Positions 1 to 9,502 of a DNA stretch of 64,000 bases are shown piece by piece (position 1 is the first letter of the stretch; each line of letters opens with the position of its first letter). The notes under the pieces are model-generated. The model saw only the letters and a list, made by a program, of their open reading frames with translations. It had not been told where the DNA came from and made no database searches. This DNA comes from Buchnera aphidicola (Nipponaphis monzeni) (GTDB lineage Bacteria; Pseudomonadota; Gammaproteobacteria; Enterobacterales; Enterobacteriaceae): positions 248,001 through 312,000 of the forward strand of contig NZ_AP019379.1 of NCBI RefSeq assembly GCF_006741185.1, read 5' to 3'. The translations under genes were made by a program, and so were the position numbers.

Positions 1-1412
1 ACAATAATTATTTATTTTATAATAGATAAAAGTATTAAGTATTTTAATTTTATTGTTTGAAATCATCAATAAATGTGCAATTTTATTTATAAATATTTTT
101 GTAAAATGCATATTTGGTAAATATATTTTTATTAATAAAATTTATTTAATTTTCTATGTGTAATAGAAAGATTTTTTTATTTAATTTTTTAGTTTATGTT
201 ATTTTGGTATATTTTCAGTAGTTATATATTAATTTTTTTTAAAGATTTTTATATAAATTTTTCATGTTACTAAGAGTAATAAAATTTTTTATTACGTGAA
301 ATATGTTGTTTGTATTAAACAAATTCAAAAATATAATATATTTGTACATTAATATAAATTTAATGTGTAAATATTGTAATAAAAAAATTGTTTATTTAGT
401 TGTAAAGTTATTATTTTAAATTTTTAGTAAGTTTTATGTGCAAAATATTAATTTTTTATACAAGGTATATTTAACACAAATTATTTATTTTTTTAAAAAT
501 GAAAATTTTATATTAGTAAAACATTATTATTAAATTATTAAGTATAAAATACTAAATATTTTTATATTTTATAAATTAAAATATTGAAAGTTATTAAATT
601 TTTTTTAGTTAGTGAAAATTGATATTCTATTACAATTATATAATTATTATGTTCATTGGTAATAAACAATTATGCTGATAATTTTAATTATGTACATTTA
701 ACATCTTTTATAGTATGTTGGTTTTTTTAATTTTTAAATATGTGTTTGACAATATTAGAAAGATTTATAAATTATCTATAGATAAGTAATAATAGTTTAA
801 TGAATATAGTATTGATAAAATACATAAGTGTATTAATGTTATGTTATTTAGGTTTGTTTATATAAATTATTAAAAGTATTTAATAATTATTAAATATTTT
901 TTATTAAATTATATCATTAGTTATTTAATCAGTTTTTTTTTAAAATATATAAATTTAAAAAAAATTTATTTGTATTCGTATTATTAGAGATAATACGATT
1001 TATTATTGAGTATTTTTATAACAAAACATTGTGCTTAAAATGTTAAAGATATTAAAGGTATTCATTTAAATAATTAATTTGAAATTAAAGTTTTGTTTTA
1101 ATAAATTCTTTAAGAAAGTTATGTGATGACAATTACAAAGATATTTTACATAATTAAAATTAATAAATACAATTAATAATTATTTCAACAATAATTGTAA
1201 GAATATTATTAATAAATACTTTGTTATTGATATCTAATTTTTAAATGATAGACAAGAATAATTGTCGTATAAAAAATTAATTTTTTAAAATAATTAATGT
1301 TGAACATTATTTTTTGTTTTTTTTATTAAAAATTAGGGTTTATTTATTAACGTGTTATTTGTAAATAACTGTATAAAAATTTTATATTTACAAGGAAAAA
1401 TATTTTTTATGT
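1..1412. other. Gene-less A+T-rich stretch upstream of fabZ
   Basis: No credible coding region on either strand; long A/T runs and many stops in all frames. In E. coli this position (bamA-skp-lpxD-fabZ) carries outer-membrane and lipid A genes, so this is probably the decayed remains of skp/lpxD. I could not recognise any residual protein similarity. It holds one small hairpin (976-998) and presumably the fabZ promoter, which I cannot place. Confidence 0.7.
976..998 (+). terminator. Possible terminator-like hairpin
   Basis: A perfect 9-bp stem (TCGTATTAT / ATAATACGA) with a 5-nt loop is followed by TTTATTATT. It contains C/G pairs in a background almost devoid of them. It could end a transcript from the gene left of the window, or be a relic. 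The T tract is imperfect, so the call is weak. Confidence 0.3.
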
Positions 1413-1853
1413 ATGAAAAATAGTATTATTACAATCAAAGACATTTTAAAAATATTACCGCATAAATATCCTTTTTTATTTATTGATGGTGTATTTAATT
1501 TAATATTAAACAAGTTTATTCGAGCTTTTAAAAATGTTACTGGAAGTGAAGTGTTCTTTAAAGGTCATTTTCCAAAAAAATTTGTTTTTCCTGGGGTATT
1601 AATAGTAGAATCTATGGTTCAAGCAGCTTCTATTTTAATATTAAAAAGTTCAGGTCCTTTATTAAATGGAGAGTTACTTTATTTATCTTGTATAAAAAAT
1701 GTTAAATTTAAACGTACAGTATTACCAGGAGATCAAATAATTATAGAAGTTTTTTTAAAGAAACAACATAGAAATTTTTTTAACTTTCAATCAGTTAGTA
1801 AAGTGAAACAAAAAGTAGTTTGTCAAGCAATTATAACATGTATTCGTAAATAA
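1413..1853 (+). CDS. fabZ: FabZ, (3R)-hydroxyacyl-ACP dehydratase
   Basis: Dehydrates (3R)-hydroxyacyl-ACP to trans-2-enoyl-ACP in cytosolic type II fatty-acid synthesis. At 146 residues it is close to the usual ~151. The hot-dog fold core is clear: the PHKYPFLFID segment (residues 16-25), the catalytic His52 in GHFPKK..FPGVL, and Glu66 in VESMVQA, spaced 14 residues apart as in the E. coli His/Glu pair. The start is the ATG at 1413, with AAGGA about 16 nt upstream, a rather long spacing; another ATG overlaps out of frame at 1409. In E. coli it lies in lpxD-fabZ-lpxA-lpxB-rnhB-dnaE. Here lpxA and lpxB are gone, so FabZ serves fatty-acid synthesis without a neighbouring lipid A pathway. Confidence 0.96.
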   Translation: MKNSIITIKDILKILPHKYPFLFIDGVFNLILNKFIRAFKNVTGSEVFFKGHFPKKFVFPGVLIVESMVQAASILILKSSGPLLNGELLYLSCIKNVKFKRTVLPGDQIIIEVFLKKQHRNFFNFQSVSKVKQKVVCQAIITCIRK

Positions 1854-1996
1854 AAAATTTAACTTATATTGATATAAAATAAAATATTTTTTGTACTTAT
1901 AATAATTATTATAAGTAATTTTATATATAAAAATTGCATATATTTTTTTTATTTAAAAATAATTAAATATATAATTTGAAATATTAAAATAAAAGT

Positions 1997-2017
1997 TCCT
2001 ATTTTTATAAAATAGGA
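1997..2017 (+). terminator. Terminator-like hairpin after fabZ
   Basis: A perfect 9-bp stem (TCCTATTTT / AAAATAGGA) with a TAT loop is followed by the T-rich TTTATTGTTTC. It lies 144 nt after the fabZ stop, in the DNA left where lpxA and lpxB once stood, and could separate fabZ from rnhB-dnaE transcription. Confidence 0.4.
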
Positions 2018-2133
2018 TTTATTGTTTCAATTTTATTTGTTTTTTATAATAAAATATGAAATTATATATTTCATAAAACAAGGTATTGAGGTATATATAT
2101 TTATATATAATAAAAAGTTTATTGTACAAATAT

Positions 2134-2718
2134 ATGTTAAATAAAAAATATCCTGTATTGTATTTAACTGCCGGTTTAGACGAAGTAGGAAGGGGTGCGT
2201 TAGTAGGAAATGTAGTTGCAGGTGCTGTAATTTTAGATAATAGTAAATTAATCCAAGGATTAAAAGATTCTAAAAAATTATCTTATAATAAACGTACCAA
2301 GTTATCAGTAATTATTAAATTAAAAGCACTTTCTTGGAGTATTGGAATCGCGAGTTCGAGAGAAATAGATTTTTTAAATATATCTAATGCTACTAAACTT
2401 GCTATGAAAAGAGCTATTTTTAATTTATCAATTCAACCGAATTTTATATTTTTAGATGGTAAATTTAAATTGAATATAAATATGCCATGTTTATCAATTA
2501 TTAGAGGTGATAATATTATATCTGAAATAAAGGCAGCTTCGATTATTGCTAAAGATTATAGAGATAGAGAAATGTTAAAATTACACAATATTTTTCCAAA
2601 GTATAAATTTAATAAAAATAAAGGCTACCCTACTTCACATCATTTAAAAATGATTAGAAATTATGGTATAACTAAATTTCATAGGTCTAGCTTTGCACCT
2701 ATATCAAAAATGCAGTAA
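2134..2718 (+). CDS. rnhB: RNase HII
   Basis: Cleaves RNA in RNA-DNA hybrids, including single ribonucleotides in duplex DNA. From the ATG at 2134 the product is 194 residues, against 198 in E. coli. The family start (GLDEVGRG, with acidic residues near 16-17), FLDGKFK, and AASIIAKDYRDREM carry the carboxylates of the active site. An in-frame TTG at 2086 would add 16 residues that match nothing in the family. The downstream ATG aligns with the E. coli N-terminus, so I prefer it. dnaE follows after 36 nt and the two are probably co-transcribed, as in E. coli. Confidence 0.94.
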   Translation: MLNKKYPVLYLTAGLDEVGRGALVGNVVAGAVILDNSKLIQGLKDSKKLSYNKRTKLSVIIKLKALSWSIGIASSREIDFLNISNATKLAMKRAIFNLSIQPNFIFLDGKFKLNINMPCLSIIRGDNIISEIKAASIIAKDYRDREMLKLHNIFPKYKFNKNKGYPTSHHLKMIRNYGITKFHRSSFAPISKMQ

Positions 2719-2754
2719 GTTTTTTTATTTTTAGGTTTAATTTAAATATTAAAT

Positions 2755-5700
2755 ATGATGACCCCAAAATTTATTCATCTTAAATTACATACAGAATATT
2801 CTATGGTAGATGGATTATCAAATCCTTATGATATTATAAAAGCAGCAGAACATTTAAATATGCCAGCAATAAGTGTGACTGATAAAAATAATTTATTTGG
2901 AGTATTGAAATTTTATAATTTAGCACATAAGCATGGTATTAAACCTATTTTAGGAGTAGATTTTGATTTATGTTCTAATAATTTTCAAAATCAGTTAACT
3001 AAAATTACTCTTTTGGCTACAGATTATGTTGGATATCAAAATTTAATTTTTTTAATTTCAAAATCTTATCAAAATAAAAAATCACACAAAAAAGTTTTTA
3101 TAACGAAAGAATGGTTATCTAATTATAACAATGGACTAATTGTATTGTTAGGAGGATGTTATGGTGAAATAGGTAAAAATTTAATATGCAATGATTATAA
3201 GTCTTCATTAGAAAATTTATTTTTTTATAAAAAAATGTTCCCTAAATCATACTATTTAGAAATTACACGTACAGGTCGGATAAATGAAGAAATATATTTA
3301 AAAAGAGCATTGAAATTTGCTTTATCAAACAAAATTCCGTTAATTGCTACAAATGATGTTTGTTTTATTTATCAAAGAGATTTTAAAGCTCACCAGATAC
3401 GAATTGCAATTAATAGAGGATTAAATTTAAATAATTTAAATACTTTAGATCAATATACAAACCAACAATATTTACGTTCAGAACAAGAGATGTGTGAGTT
3501 ATTTAAAGATGTTCCTCAAGCGTTAAAAAATAGTGTAGAAATTGCTAAACGTTGTAATGTAATATTATGTTTTAAAAAATATTTTTTACCTAAATTTAAT
3601 ACTGGTACGATAACTGCTGAAAAATTTTTAATAAATGAATCAAAGTATGGTTTAAGGCGTCGATTAAATAAAATATTATTAAGTAATATTCAGGTACAAG
3701 AAACATATTTGAAATATAAAAATCGTTTGTTAAAAGAATTAAATATTATTAATAAAATGGGTTTTTCTGGGTATTTTCTTATTATTATGGAATTTGTTCG
3801 TTGGGCAAAGAAAAATGATATCCCAGTTGGTCCTGGAAGAGGATCTGGTGCTGGATCTCTTGTGGCATATACGTTAGGTATTACAGAATTAGATCCTATT
3901 AAATTTAATTTATTATTCGAAAGATTTTTAAATCCAGAACGTATTGATTTACCAGATTTTGATATCGATTTTTGTATGGAAGGAAGAGATAATGTAATTG
4001 AACATATTGCTAATTTATATGGGCAAGAAGCTGTATCACAAATTATTACTTTTGGAACTATGACAGCTAAATCAGTAATTAGAGATGTCGGGAGAGTATT
4101 TGGATATCCATATGGTTTTATTAACCGCATTTCTAAATTAATACCTAATGATCCAGGTATTACATTAAAGTCCGCTTTTTCTAATAATTTAGAATTAATA
4201 AATTATTATAATGAAGATCAAGGTGTTAGATCATTAATAAATATGGCTAAAAAGTTAGAAGGAGTAGTTCGAAATGTTGGTAAACATGCTGGTGGAATAA
4301 TTATATCTCCGGAAAAGATTACTAATTATTTACCTTTGTATTATGATGAACATAGTAAAAATTCACTTACACAATTTGATAAAACTGATATTGAAAAAAT
4401 AGGTTTAGTAAAATTTGATATTTTAGGATTACGTACTTTAACTATAATTAAATGGGCAGTAGATTCTATAAATTCTAATAATTTTTTTAAAAAAAATGAA
4501 CTAGTTAATATAAATTCTATTGATTTAAATGATATTAATATTTTTAAATATTTAAATAAAGCTAATACTATTGCTATATTTCAATTAGAATCTATTGGTA
4601 TGAGGGATTTAATAAAAAGATTACATCCAGACACTTTTGAAGATTTAATTGCTTTAATTGCTTTGTTTAGACCGGGTCCATTACAATCAGGAATGGTGGA
4701 TAATTTTATCAATAGAAAACATGGTAAAGAATTAATTTGTTATCCTGATTCGAGATGGCAGCATAAGTTATTAAAACCTATTTTAGAACCAACTTATGGT
4801 ATTATTTTATATCAAGAACAAGTAATGCAAATAGCTCAAGTTTTATCAGGATTTACTTTAGGAAAAGCAGATATTTTAAGGCGAGCTATGAGTAAAAAAG
4901 ATCCTATTGAAATGTCGAAACAACGTTCTATTTTTGTAGAAGGTACTTTAAAATTAGGGATTAATAAACAGTTGTCAATAAAAATTTTTGATTTATTAGA
5001 AAAATTTGCCGGATATGGATTTAATAAGTCTCATTCAGCTGCTTATGCGTTAATATCTTATCAGACATTATGGTTAAAATATTATTATCCAAGTGCTTTT
5101 ATGGCTGCCGTTATGACTTCTGAAATACATAATGTAGATAAAATTTTTATTTTAATTAATGAGTGCTACACAATGAACATTAAAATATTACCTCCTGATA
5201 TAAATAAAAGTGTATATAATTTTATAGCAATTGGTAATAATTGTATATTGTATGGTATGGGCGCTATTAAAGGTATAGGTAAAGGGACTATTAGTTCTAT
5301 TATAAATATTCGAACTAAAGGTAAAAAATTTTTTGATTTGTTTGATTTATGTGTTCGTATGAAATCTTTCAATTTAACTCAAAAAATGATAGAAAAATTG
5401 ATTATGTCAGGAGCTTGCGATTGTTTTAATCAAAACAGATATTTATTAGCTAAAGAGTCTAAACAAATAATACAAGCAGTTAAGCAATATTTAAGTGTTA
5501 GTATTTATAAACAATCAAGTTTATTTGGGTCTTTAATTAGTCAATATAACAGTGTTAAATTTATAAAAAATGTTAATTATAAGCAATATTTAGATAAAAA
5601 TAAATTTTTAAATGAACACAAGGTGTTAGGTTTATATTTAACTGGTCATCCTATTAATCAGTATTTAAAAGAATTAAAGTATTATACCGGTGGTTTACGT

Positions 5701-6270
5701 TTAAACGAAATTAATAAAATGGGTACTAATAAAAAAATTATGGTATTTGGAATAATATCATCTGTTAAATTTAAATTGCTAAAAAATTCAAAAAAAATGG
5801 CAATTTTATTATTAGATGATAATTCAAATAGGTTAGAAATAATAATTTTTGGAAATTTAATAGACGAAAAAAGTTTTTTACTTAATATAGGTACAATATT
5901 AATTGTCGTAGGTCATTGGGTTTTTGATAAGTTTTATAGAACTATTAAGATAATAGCTAGTGATATAATTGATATTGAGACAATTAGAGAAAAATTTTTA
6001 TCACAAGTGATTATTAATTTACATACAAATGAATTGAATAATAATTTTTATACTATTTTTAAACAAATATTACAAAAACATAATACTGGAAAAGTTCCTA
6101 TTATAATTAGATATACTACATTAGATATTCAAATTACATTACAATTAGGTAATGAATGGAAAATATTTCCTACTAATAAACTATTTAATAAGTTAAAATT
6201 ATTAGTTGGGGCAAACAAAATTTTTTTAAAATTAAAAAAAATTAGTAAAAATTTATTTTTTTGTAAGTAA
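2755..6270 (+). CDS. dnaE: DNA polymerase III alpha subunit
   Basis: Catalytic subunit of the replicative polymerase. The 1171 residues compare with 1160 in E. coli. The order is: N-terminal PHP domain (about 1-270, LHTEYSMVDGL), polymerase palm with PDFDIDFC (Asp401, Asp403), fingers with GFNKSHSAAYA, helix-hairpin-helix region, then an OB-fold and a tail that are the least conserved parts. The segment VGPGRGSGAGSLVAY is typical of bacterial DnaE. Two ATGs open the frame (2755 and 2758) and the second matches the E. coli start better. DnaQ, its proofreading partner, is encoded at 17205-17933. The C-terminal tail is lysine- and asparagine-rich, as expected from AT drift. Confidence 0.97.
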   Translation: MMTPKFIHLKLHTEYSMVDGLSNPYDIIKAAEHLNMPAISVTDKNNLFGVLKFYNLAHKHGIKPILGVDFDLCSNNFQNQLTKITLLATDYVGYQNLIFLISKSYQNKKSHKKVFITKEWLSNYNNGLIVLLGGCYGEIGKNLICNDYKSSLENLFFYKKMFPKSYYLEITRTGRINEEIYLKRALKFALSNKIPLIATNDVCFIYQRDFKAHQIRIAINRGLNLNNLNTLDQYTNQQYLRSEQEMCELFKDVPQALKNSVEIAKRCNVILCFKKYFLPKFNTGTITAEKFLINESKYGLRRRLNKILLSNIQVQETYLKYKNRLLKELNIINKMGFSGYFLIIMEFVRWAKKNDIPVGPGRGSGAGSLVAYTLGITELDPIKFNLLFERFLNPERIDLPDFDIDFCMEGRDNVIEHIANLYGQEAVSQIITFGTMTAKSVIRDVGRVFGYPYGFINRISKLIPNDPGITLKSAFSNNLELINYYNEDQGVRSLINMAKKLEGVVRNVGKHAGGIIISPEKITNYLPLYYDEHSKNSLTQFDKTDIEKIGLVKFDILGLRTLTIIKWAVDSINSNNFFKKNELVNINSIDLNDINIFKYLNKANTIAIFQLESIGMRDLIKRLHPDTFEDLIALIALFRPGPLQSGMVDNFINRKHGKELICYPDSRWQHKLLKPILEPTYGIILYQEQVMQIAQVLSGFTLGKADILRRAMSKKDPIEMSKQRSIFVEGTLKLGINKQLSIKIFDLLEKFAGYGFNKSHSAAYALISYQTLWLKYYYPSAFMAAVMTSEIHNVDKIFILINECYTMNIKILPPDINKSVYNFIAIGNNCILYGMGAIKGIGKGTISSIINIRTKGKKFFDLFDLCVRMKSFNLTQKMIEKLIMSGACDCFNQNRYLLAKESKQIIQAVKQYLSVSIYKQSSLFGSLISQYNSVKFIKNVNYKQYLDKNKFLNEHKVLGLYLTGHPINQYLKELKYYTGGLRLNEINKMGTNKKIMVFGIISSVKFKLLKNSKKMAILLLDDNSNRLEIIIFGNLIDEKSFLLNIGTILIVVGHWVFDKFYRTIKIIASDIIDIETIREKFLSQVIINLHTNELNNNFYTIFKQILQKHNTGKVPIIIRYTTLDIQITLQLGNEWKIFPTNKLFNKLKLLVGANKIFLKLKKISKNLFFCK

Positions 6271-6381
6271 TTTTTATGTACGAAAATATTTTTTAAGTAA
6301 AATATTATTAATGTAATTAAAAAAAATTAAATGTATTAATATTAATTAATATACAATAAGTTATGAACGTAATATTTAAAA

Positions 6382-8058
6382 TTAATTTTTAATAATTTTT
6401 GAAATTAATAAATCAATTTCTTTTATATTTATAATTGAACTTTGATTATATTTTCTATTTCTATATTCTATTTTATTATCATGTATGTATTTATCGCTAA
6501 TTATTATATTATGAGGTATACCTATTAATTCTATTTCAGAAAACATAGGTCCTGGTCGTTGTAAAACCCTATCATCTATCAATACGTCTATTTTTTTTTC
6601 TTGAAGTAAATTGTATAAATTTTCTGAGTATTTTTTTACTTTAGGTGATTTATACATATTGACAGGTAATATGGAAATTAAAAAAGGTGCTATAGAATCA
6701 GGCCAAATAATTCCTTTATAATCATGATTTTGTTCTACAATAGCTGCTATTGTTCGTGTTAGTCCAATGCCGTAGCATCCCATGTGTAAAAATTGTGGTA
6801 AACCATTTATATTTTTTACTTGAGCTTTAATTTGTTTAGAGTACTGTTTTCCAATTTGAAATATGTGAGCTATTTCAATATTATTAATTGATTTATGTGT
6901 ATTTTTTTTAGAATACGAATAAGAATTAGAATAGATATTATCAGTTATGTGTGCAATATTTTTAATAATAGGAGCAGGTAAACGATCTTTCCAATTAACT
7001 TCAATGTAGTGTTTGTTGTCAATATTTGTTTCTATAATAAAGTTTTGCATATTACATACTGATTTATCAGCAATTATTGGGCATTTTAAATTTATAAATT
7101 TTAATATATTTATAGATTTATTTGATAATTGTTTTGCTTTTTGTTTGTTTATAAATTTTAAAGGTTTAGCAATAATGTCAATTTTTTCTATTTTTGATAA
7201 ATTTAGATTATGATCATTTCTAATTAATAAAATTACTAGAGGGTATTTACATTTATTATTAGATTTCACTAAAATTGTTTTTACAAATTTTTCTTGTTTA
7301 TTACAAAGATTACTTTTTGTTGTTGAAGATTTTTTAGTTATAATAATAGGTGTATTTTGTTTTTTTTTACGTATATTGGAGTATTCAAAATTTTCTGTAG
7401 TATCATAGTTATTTGTAGAAATAGCTTGAAATTCGTGAGAAATGTGACCTCCCATAATATCAGAATTAGCTTTTATTATACGAAATTTTAAATGTATTTT
7501 ATTAAAAATTTGAATATAGCATTGTTGTATTAAATTGTATGATTTTACTAAAGAATGATTATTTAAATGAAATGAATATGCATCTTTCATAATAAATTCT
7601 CTAGATCTAATTACTCCAAATTGTGGTCTAATTTCATCTCTAAATTTAGTTTGTAATTGATATAAAATAATAGGTAATTGTTTATATGAGTATATTTCAT
7701 TTCGAATTAATTGTGTAATAGCTTCTTCATGAGTTGGAGATAGTATAAATAATTTCTTACTTCTATCTGTAATTTTGAATAGTTCATTACCATATAACTT
7801 TATACGATTGCTTGCATTCCATAAATTACTTGGTTGCATTATTGGCATGATTATTTCTAGTGCGTCTATTTTATTCATTTCTTTCCTAATTATTTTCTTA
7901 ATTTTTTTTAATACTCTTGTACCAGTAGGTAACCAGTTATATAATCCAGAAGATAGCTTTCGAATTATTCCTGCTCTTAACATTAGTTGGTGACTAATGA
8001 TTTCAGATTCATGAGGAATTTCTTTTAGAGTAGATAATAAATATTTAGTAGTTTGCAT
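6382..8058 (-). CDS. proS: Prolyl-tRNA synthetase
   Basis: Charges tRNA-Pro. It is a bacterial-type class II enzyme with an inserted editing domain, 558 residues from the ATG at 8058 against 572 in E. coli. That start has AGGAAG about 9 nt upstream and gives MQTTKYLL, matching the family; an ATG seven codons earlier lacks family support. Class II motifs are clear (FRDEIRPQFGVIRSREFIMKDAYSF near 135-160; MGCYGIGLTRTIAAIVEQ in the C-terminal half). The insertion domain (about 225-375) is strongly diverged: the catalytic Lys in VKTILVK and the His in NKHY remain, but the GxxxP loop is not recognisable and the Asp of the AMSDF-like segment is Asn. Convergent with dnaE. Confidence 0.96.
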   Translation of the reverse strand: MQTTKYLLSTLKEIPHESEIISHQLMLRAGIIRKLSSGLYNWLPTGTRVLKKIKKIIRKEMNKIDALEIIMPIMQPSNLWNASNRIKLYGNELFKITDRSKKLFILSPTHEEAITQLIRNEIYSYKQLPIILYQLQTKFRDEIRPQFGVIRSREFIMKDAYSFHLNNHSLVKSYNLIQQCYIQIFNKIHLKFRIIKANSDIMGGHISHEFQAISTNNYDTTENFEYSNIRKKKQNTPIIITKKSSTTKSNLCNKQEKFVKTILVKSNNKCKYPLVILLIRNDHNLNLSKIEKIDIIAKPLKFINKQKAKQLSNKSINILKFINLKCPIIADKSVCNMQNFIIETNIDNKHYIEVNWKDRLPAPIIKNIAHITDNIYSNSYSYSKKNTHKSINNIEIAHIFQIGKQYSKQIKAQVKNINGLPQFLHMGCYGIGLTRTIAAIVEQNHDYKGIIWPDSIAPFLISILPVNMYKSPKVKKYSENLYNLLQEKKIDVLIDDRVLQRPGPMFSEIELIGIPHNIIISDKYIHDNKIEYRNRKYNQSSIINIKEIDLLISKIIKN

Positions 8059-8362
8059 TGATATATTTCTTCCTTTCAAATTTTATAAAAAAATATTTAT
8101 GTGTATCTGTTTGTTAATTCTATTATTTTATGATTTAAAACACATTTTTTTAAAATTAACATATATTAAAATACGATTAATAATTAGATTCAATTAATAA
8201 TTATAACAGTAAAAAATTTTTTGATAGGTTATATAAGTAATTATTTGTTATAAATTTAATATAAAAAAATTATTTTTTATTATATATTAAATGTAGTGTT
8301 AATTAACATTTAATTTAATAATTAAGTATTAATATTACTAGAAATATTTAAGGTAATTACTA
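8059..8362. other. Divergent intergenic region proS / flhB
   Basis: About 300 nt of A+T-rich DNA between the divergent proS and flhB. It must hold promoters for both, but I could not assign -35/-10 boxes with confidence. No RNA gene or small gene seen. Confidence 0.6.
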
Positions 8363-9469
8363 ATGTTGTCAAATCATTCAGGTGAGGACAAAACAGAAGA
8401 ACCTTCTCATTATCGTCTTAAGCAAGCTCACCAAGAAGGTAAAAAAAAATACTCTAAAGAATTACATTTTTTTTTAGTATTTTTAATTAATATATTTTTT
8501 TTATGGTTTTTTAGTAAGTCTATATTCTTATATTTTTTAAAATTAATAACTCAGGGTTTAAATTTTAATTATTTTTTTATTATTCAAGAAAACAATTTGT
8601 TTTTATATTTGAATGATTTAGTTAAGAATGGTCTAACATACATTTTAATATTTGAGTTTTTTTGTGTACTTTTTGTATTAATATTTTTAATGTTACTAAA
8701 TCATACAATATTTAGTATTAAAAGATTAAAATTTAGTTATACAAATTTAAATTTTTTAAACGGCATAAAAAAAATTTTTTCTTTAAGTGTATGGTTAGAA
8801 CTATTTAAAAAATTTTTAAACGTTTGTATAATATTTTTATTATTTATGTGGTATATAAATGTAAATTTTTATGAAATAATGCAATTATCGCTTAAAAAAC
8901 CTTTTTGTTCTTTGTATATAGGATATAATATTTTTTTTACTTCAATTTTGGTAGGTATGTTAGGATTATTACCTGCATTAATATTTGATATTTTTTGGCA
9001 GTATAATCAATATTATAAAGAGTTAAAAATGACTCATCATGAAGTAAAAGAAGAATTTAAACAATTTGAAGGTGATCCTAATATTAAACGTCGTATTAGA
9101 GAATTAATGAAATCTAAAATATATAGTAAAATGTTGTATAATGTTAATAAATCACATGTAATTGTTACAAACCCTATTCATTACGCGATTGCTTTACAAT
9201 ACGACGCAAAAAAAATGATTGCACCAAAAGTTTTAGAAAAAGCTAAAGGTTACTTAGCTTTAAAAATGTGTGAAGTAGCTAAAAAAAAATTAATTCCTAT
9301 TTTTCAATCTCCTTTATTAGCACGTAAATTATATCAAAAAAGTGCAATAGGAGAGTTTATATCTGAAGATTTATACATTGCTATCGCGGAAATATTAGCA
9401 TGGGTATGGAAGATAAAGCGATGGCGAGAAAAAGGAGGGGTTTATCCTGATAAACCACAAAATTTATAA
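8363..9469 (+). CDS. flhB: FlhB, flagellar type III export switch protein
   Basis: Inner-membrane component of the flagellar export gate that controls the change from rod/hook to filament export. The 368 residues compare with 382 in E. coli. An acidic N-terminus is followed by four membrane segments (about 35-60, 88-115, 140-165, 185-210), then the cytoplasmic domain with HHEVKEEFKQFEGDP and the self-cleavage region. The usual NPTH motif reads NPIH (Asn270-His273): the Asn-Pro bond is kept and Thr is replaced by Ile. flhA follows 33 nt later, as in an flhBA operon. Buchnera cells are non-motile and keep hook-basal-body structures presumed to act in export. Confidence 0.96.
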   Translation: MLSNHSGEDKTEEPSHYRLKQAHQEGKKKYSKELHFFLVFLINIFFLWFFSKSIFLYFLKLITQGLNFNYFFIIQENNLFLYLNDLVKNGLTYILIFEFFCVLFVLIFLMLLNHTIFSIKRLKFSYTNLNFLNGIKKIFSLSVWLELFKKFLNVCIIFLLFMWYINVNFYEIMQLSLKKPFCSLYIGYNIFFTSILVGMLGLLPALIFDIFWQYNQYYKELKMTHHEVKEEFKQFEGDPNIKRRIRELMKSKIYSKMLYNVNKSHVIVTNPIHYAIALQYDAKKMIAPKVLEKAKGYLALKMCEVAKKKLIPIFQSPLLARKLYQKSAIGEFISEDLYIAIAEILAWVWKIKRWREKGGVYPDKPQNL

Positions 9470-9502
9470 ATTAATTAATTATAGTTATTTTAGGACAAAA
9501 AA

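Noticed and set aside
3690-4130. 146-codon open frame on the minus strand inside dnaE
   Set aside because: Antisense shadow of a highly conserved region of dnaE; no ribosome site and no protein similarity.
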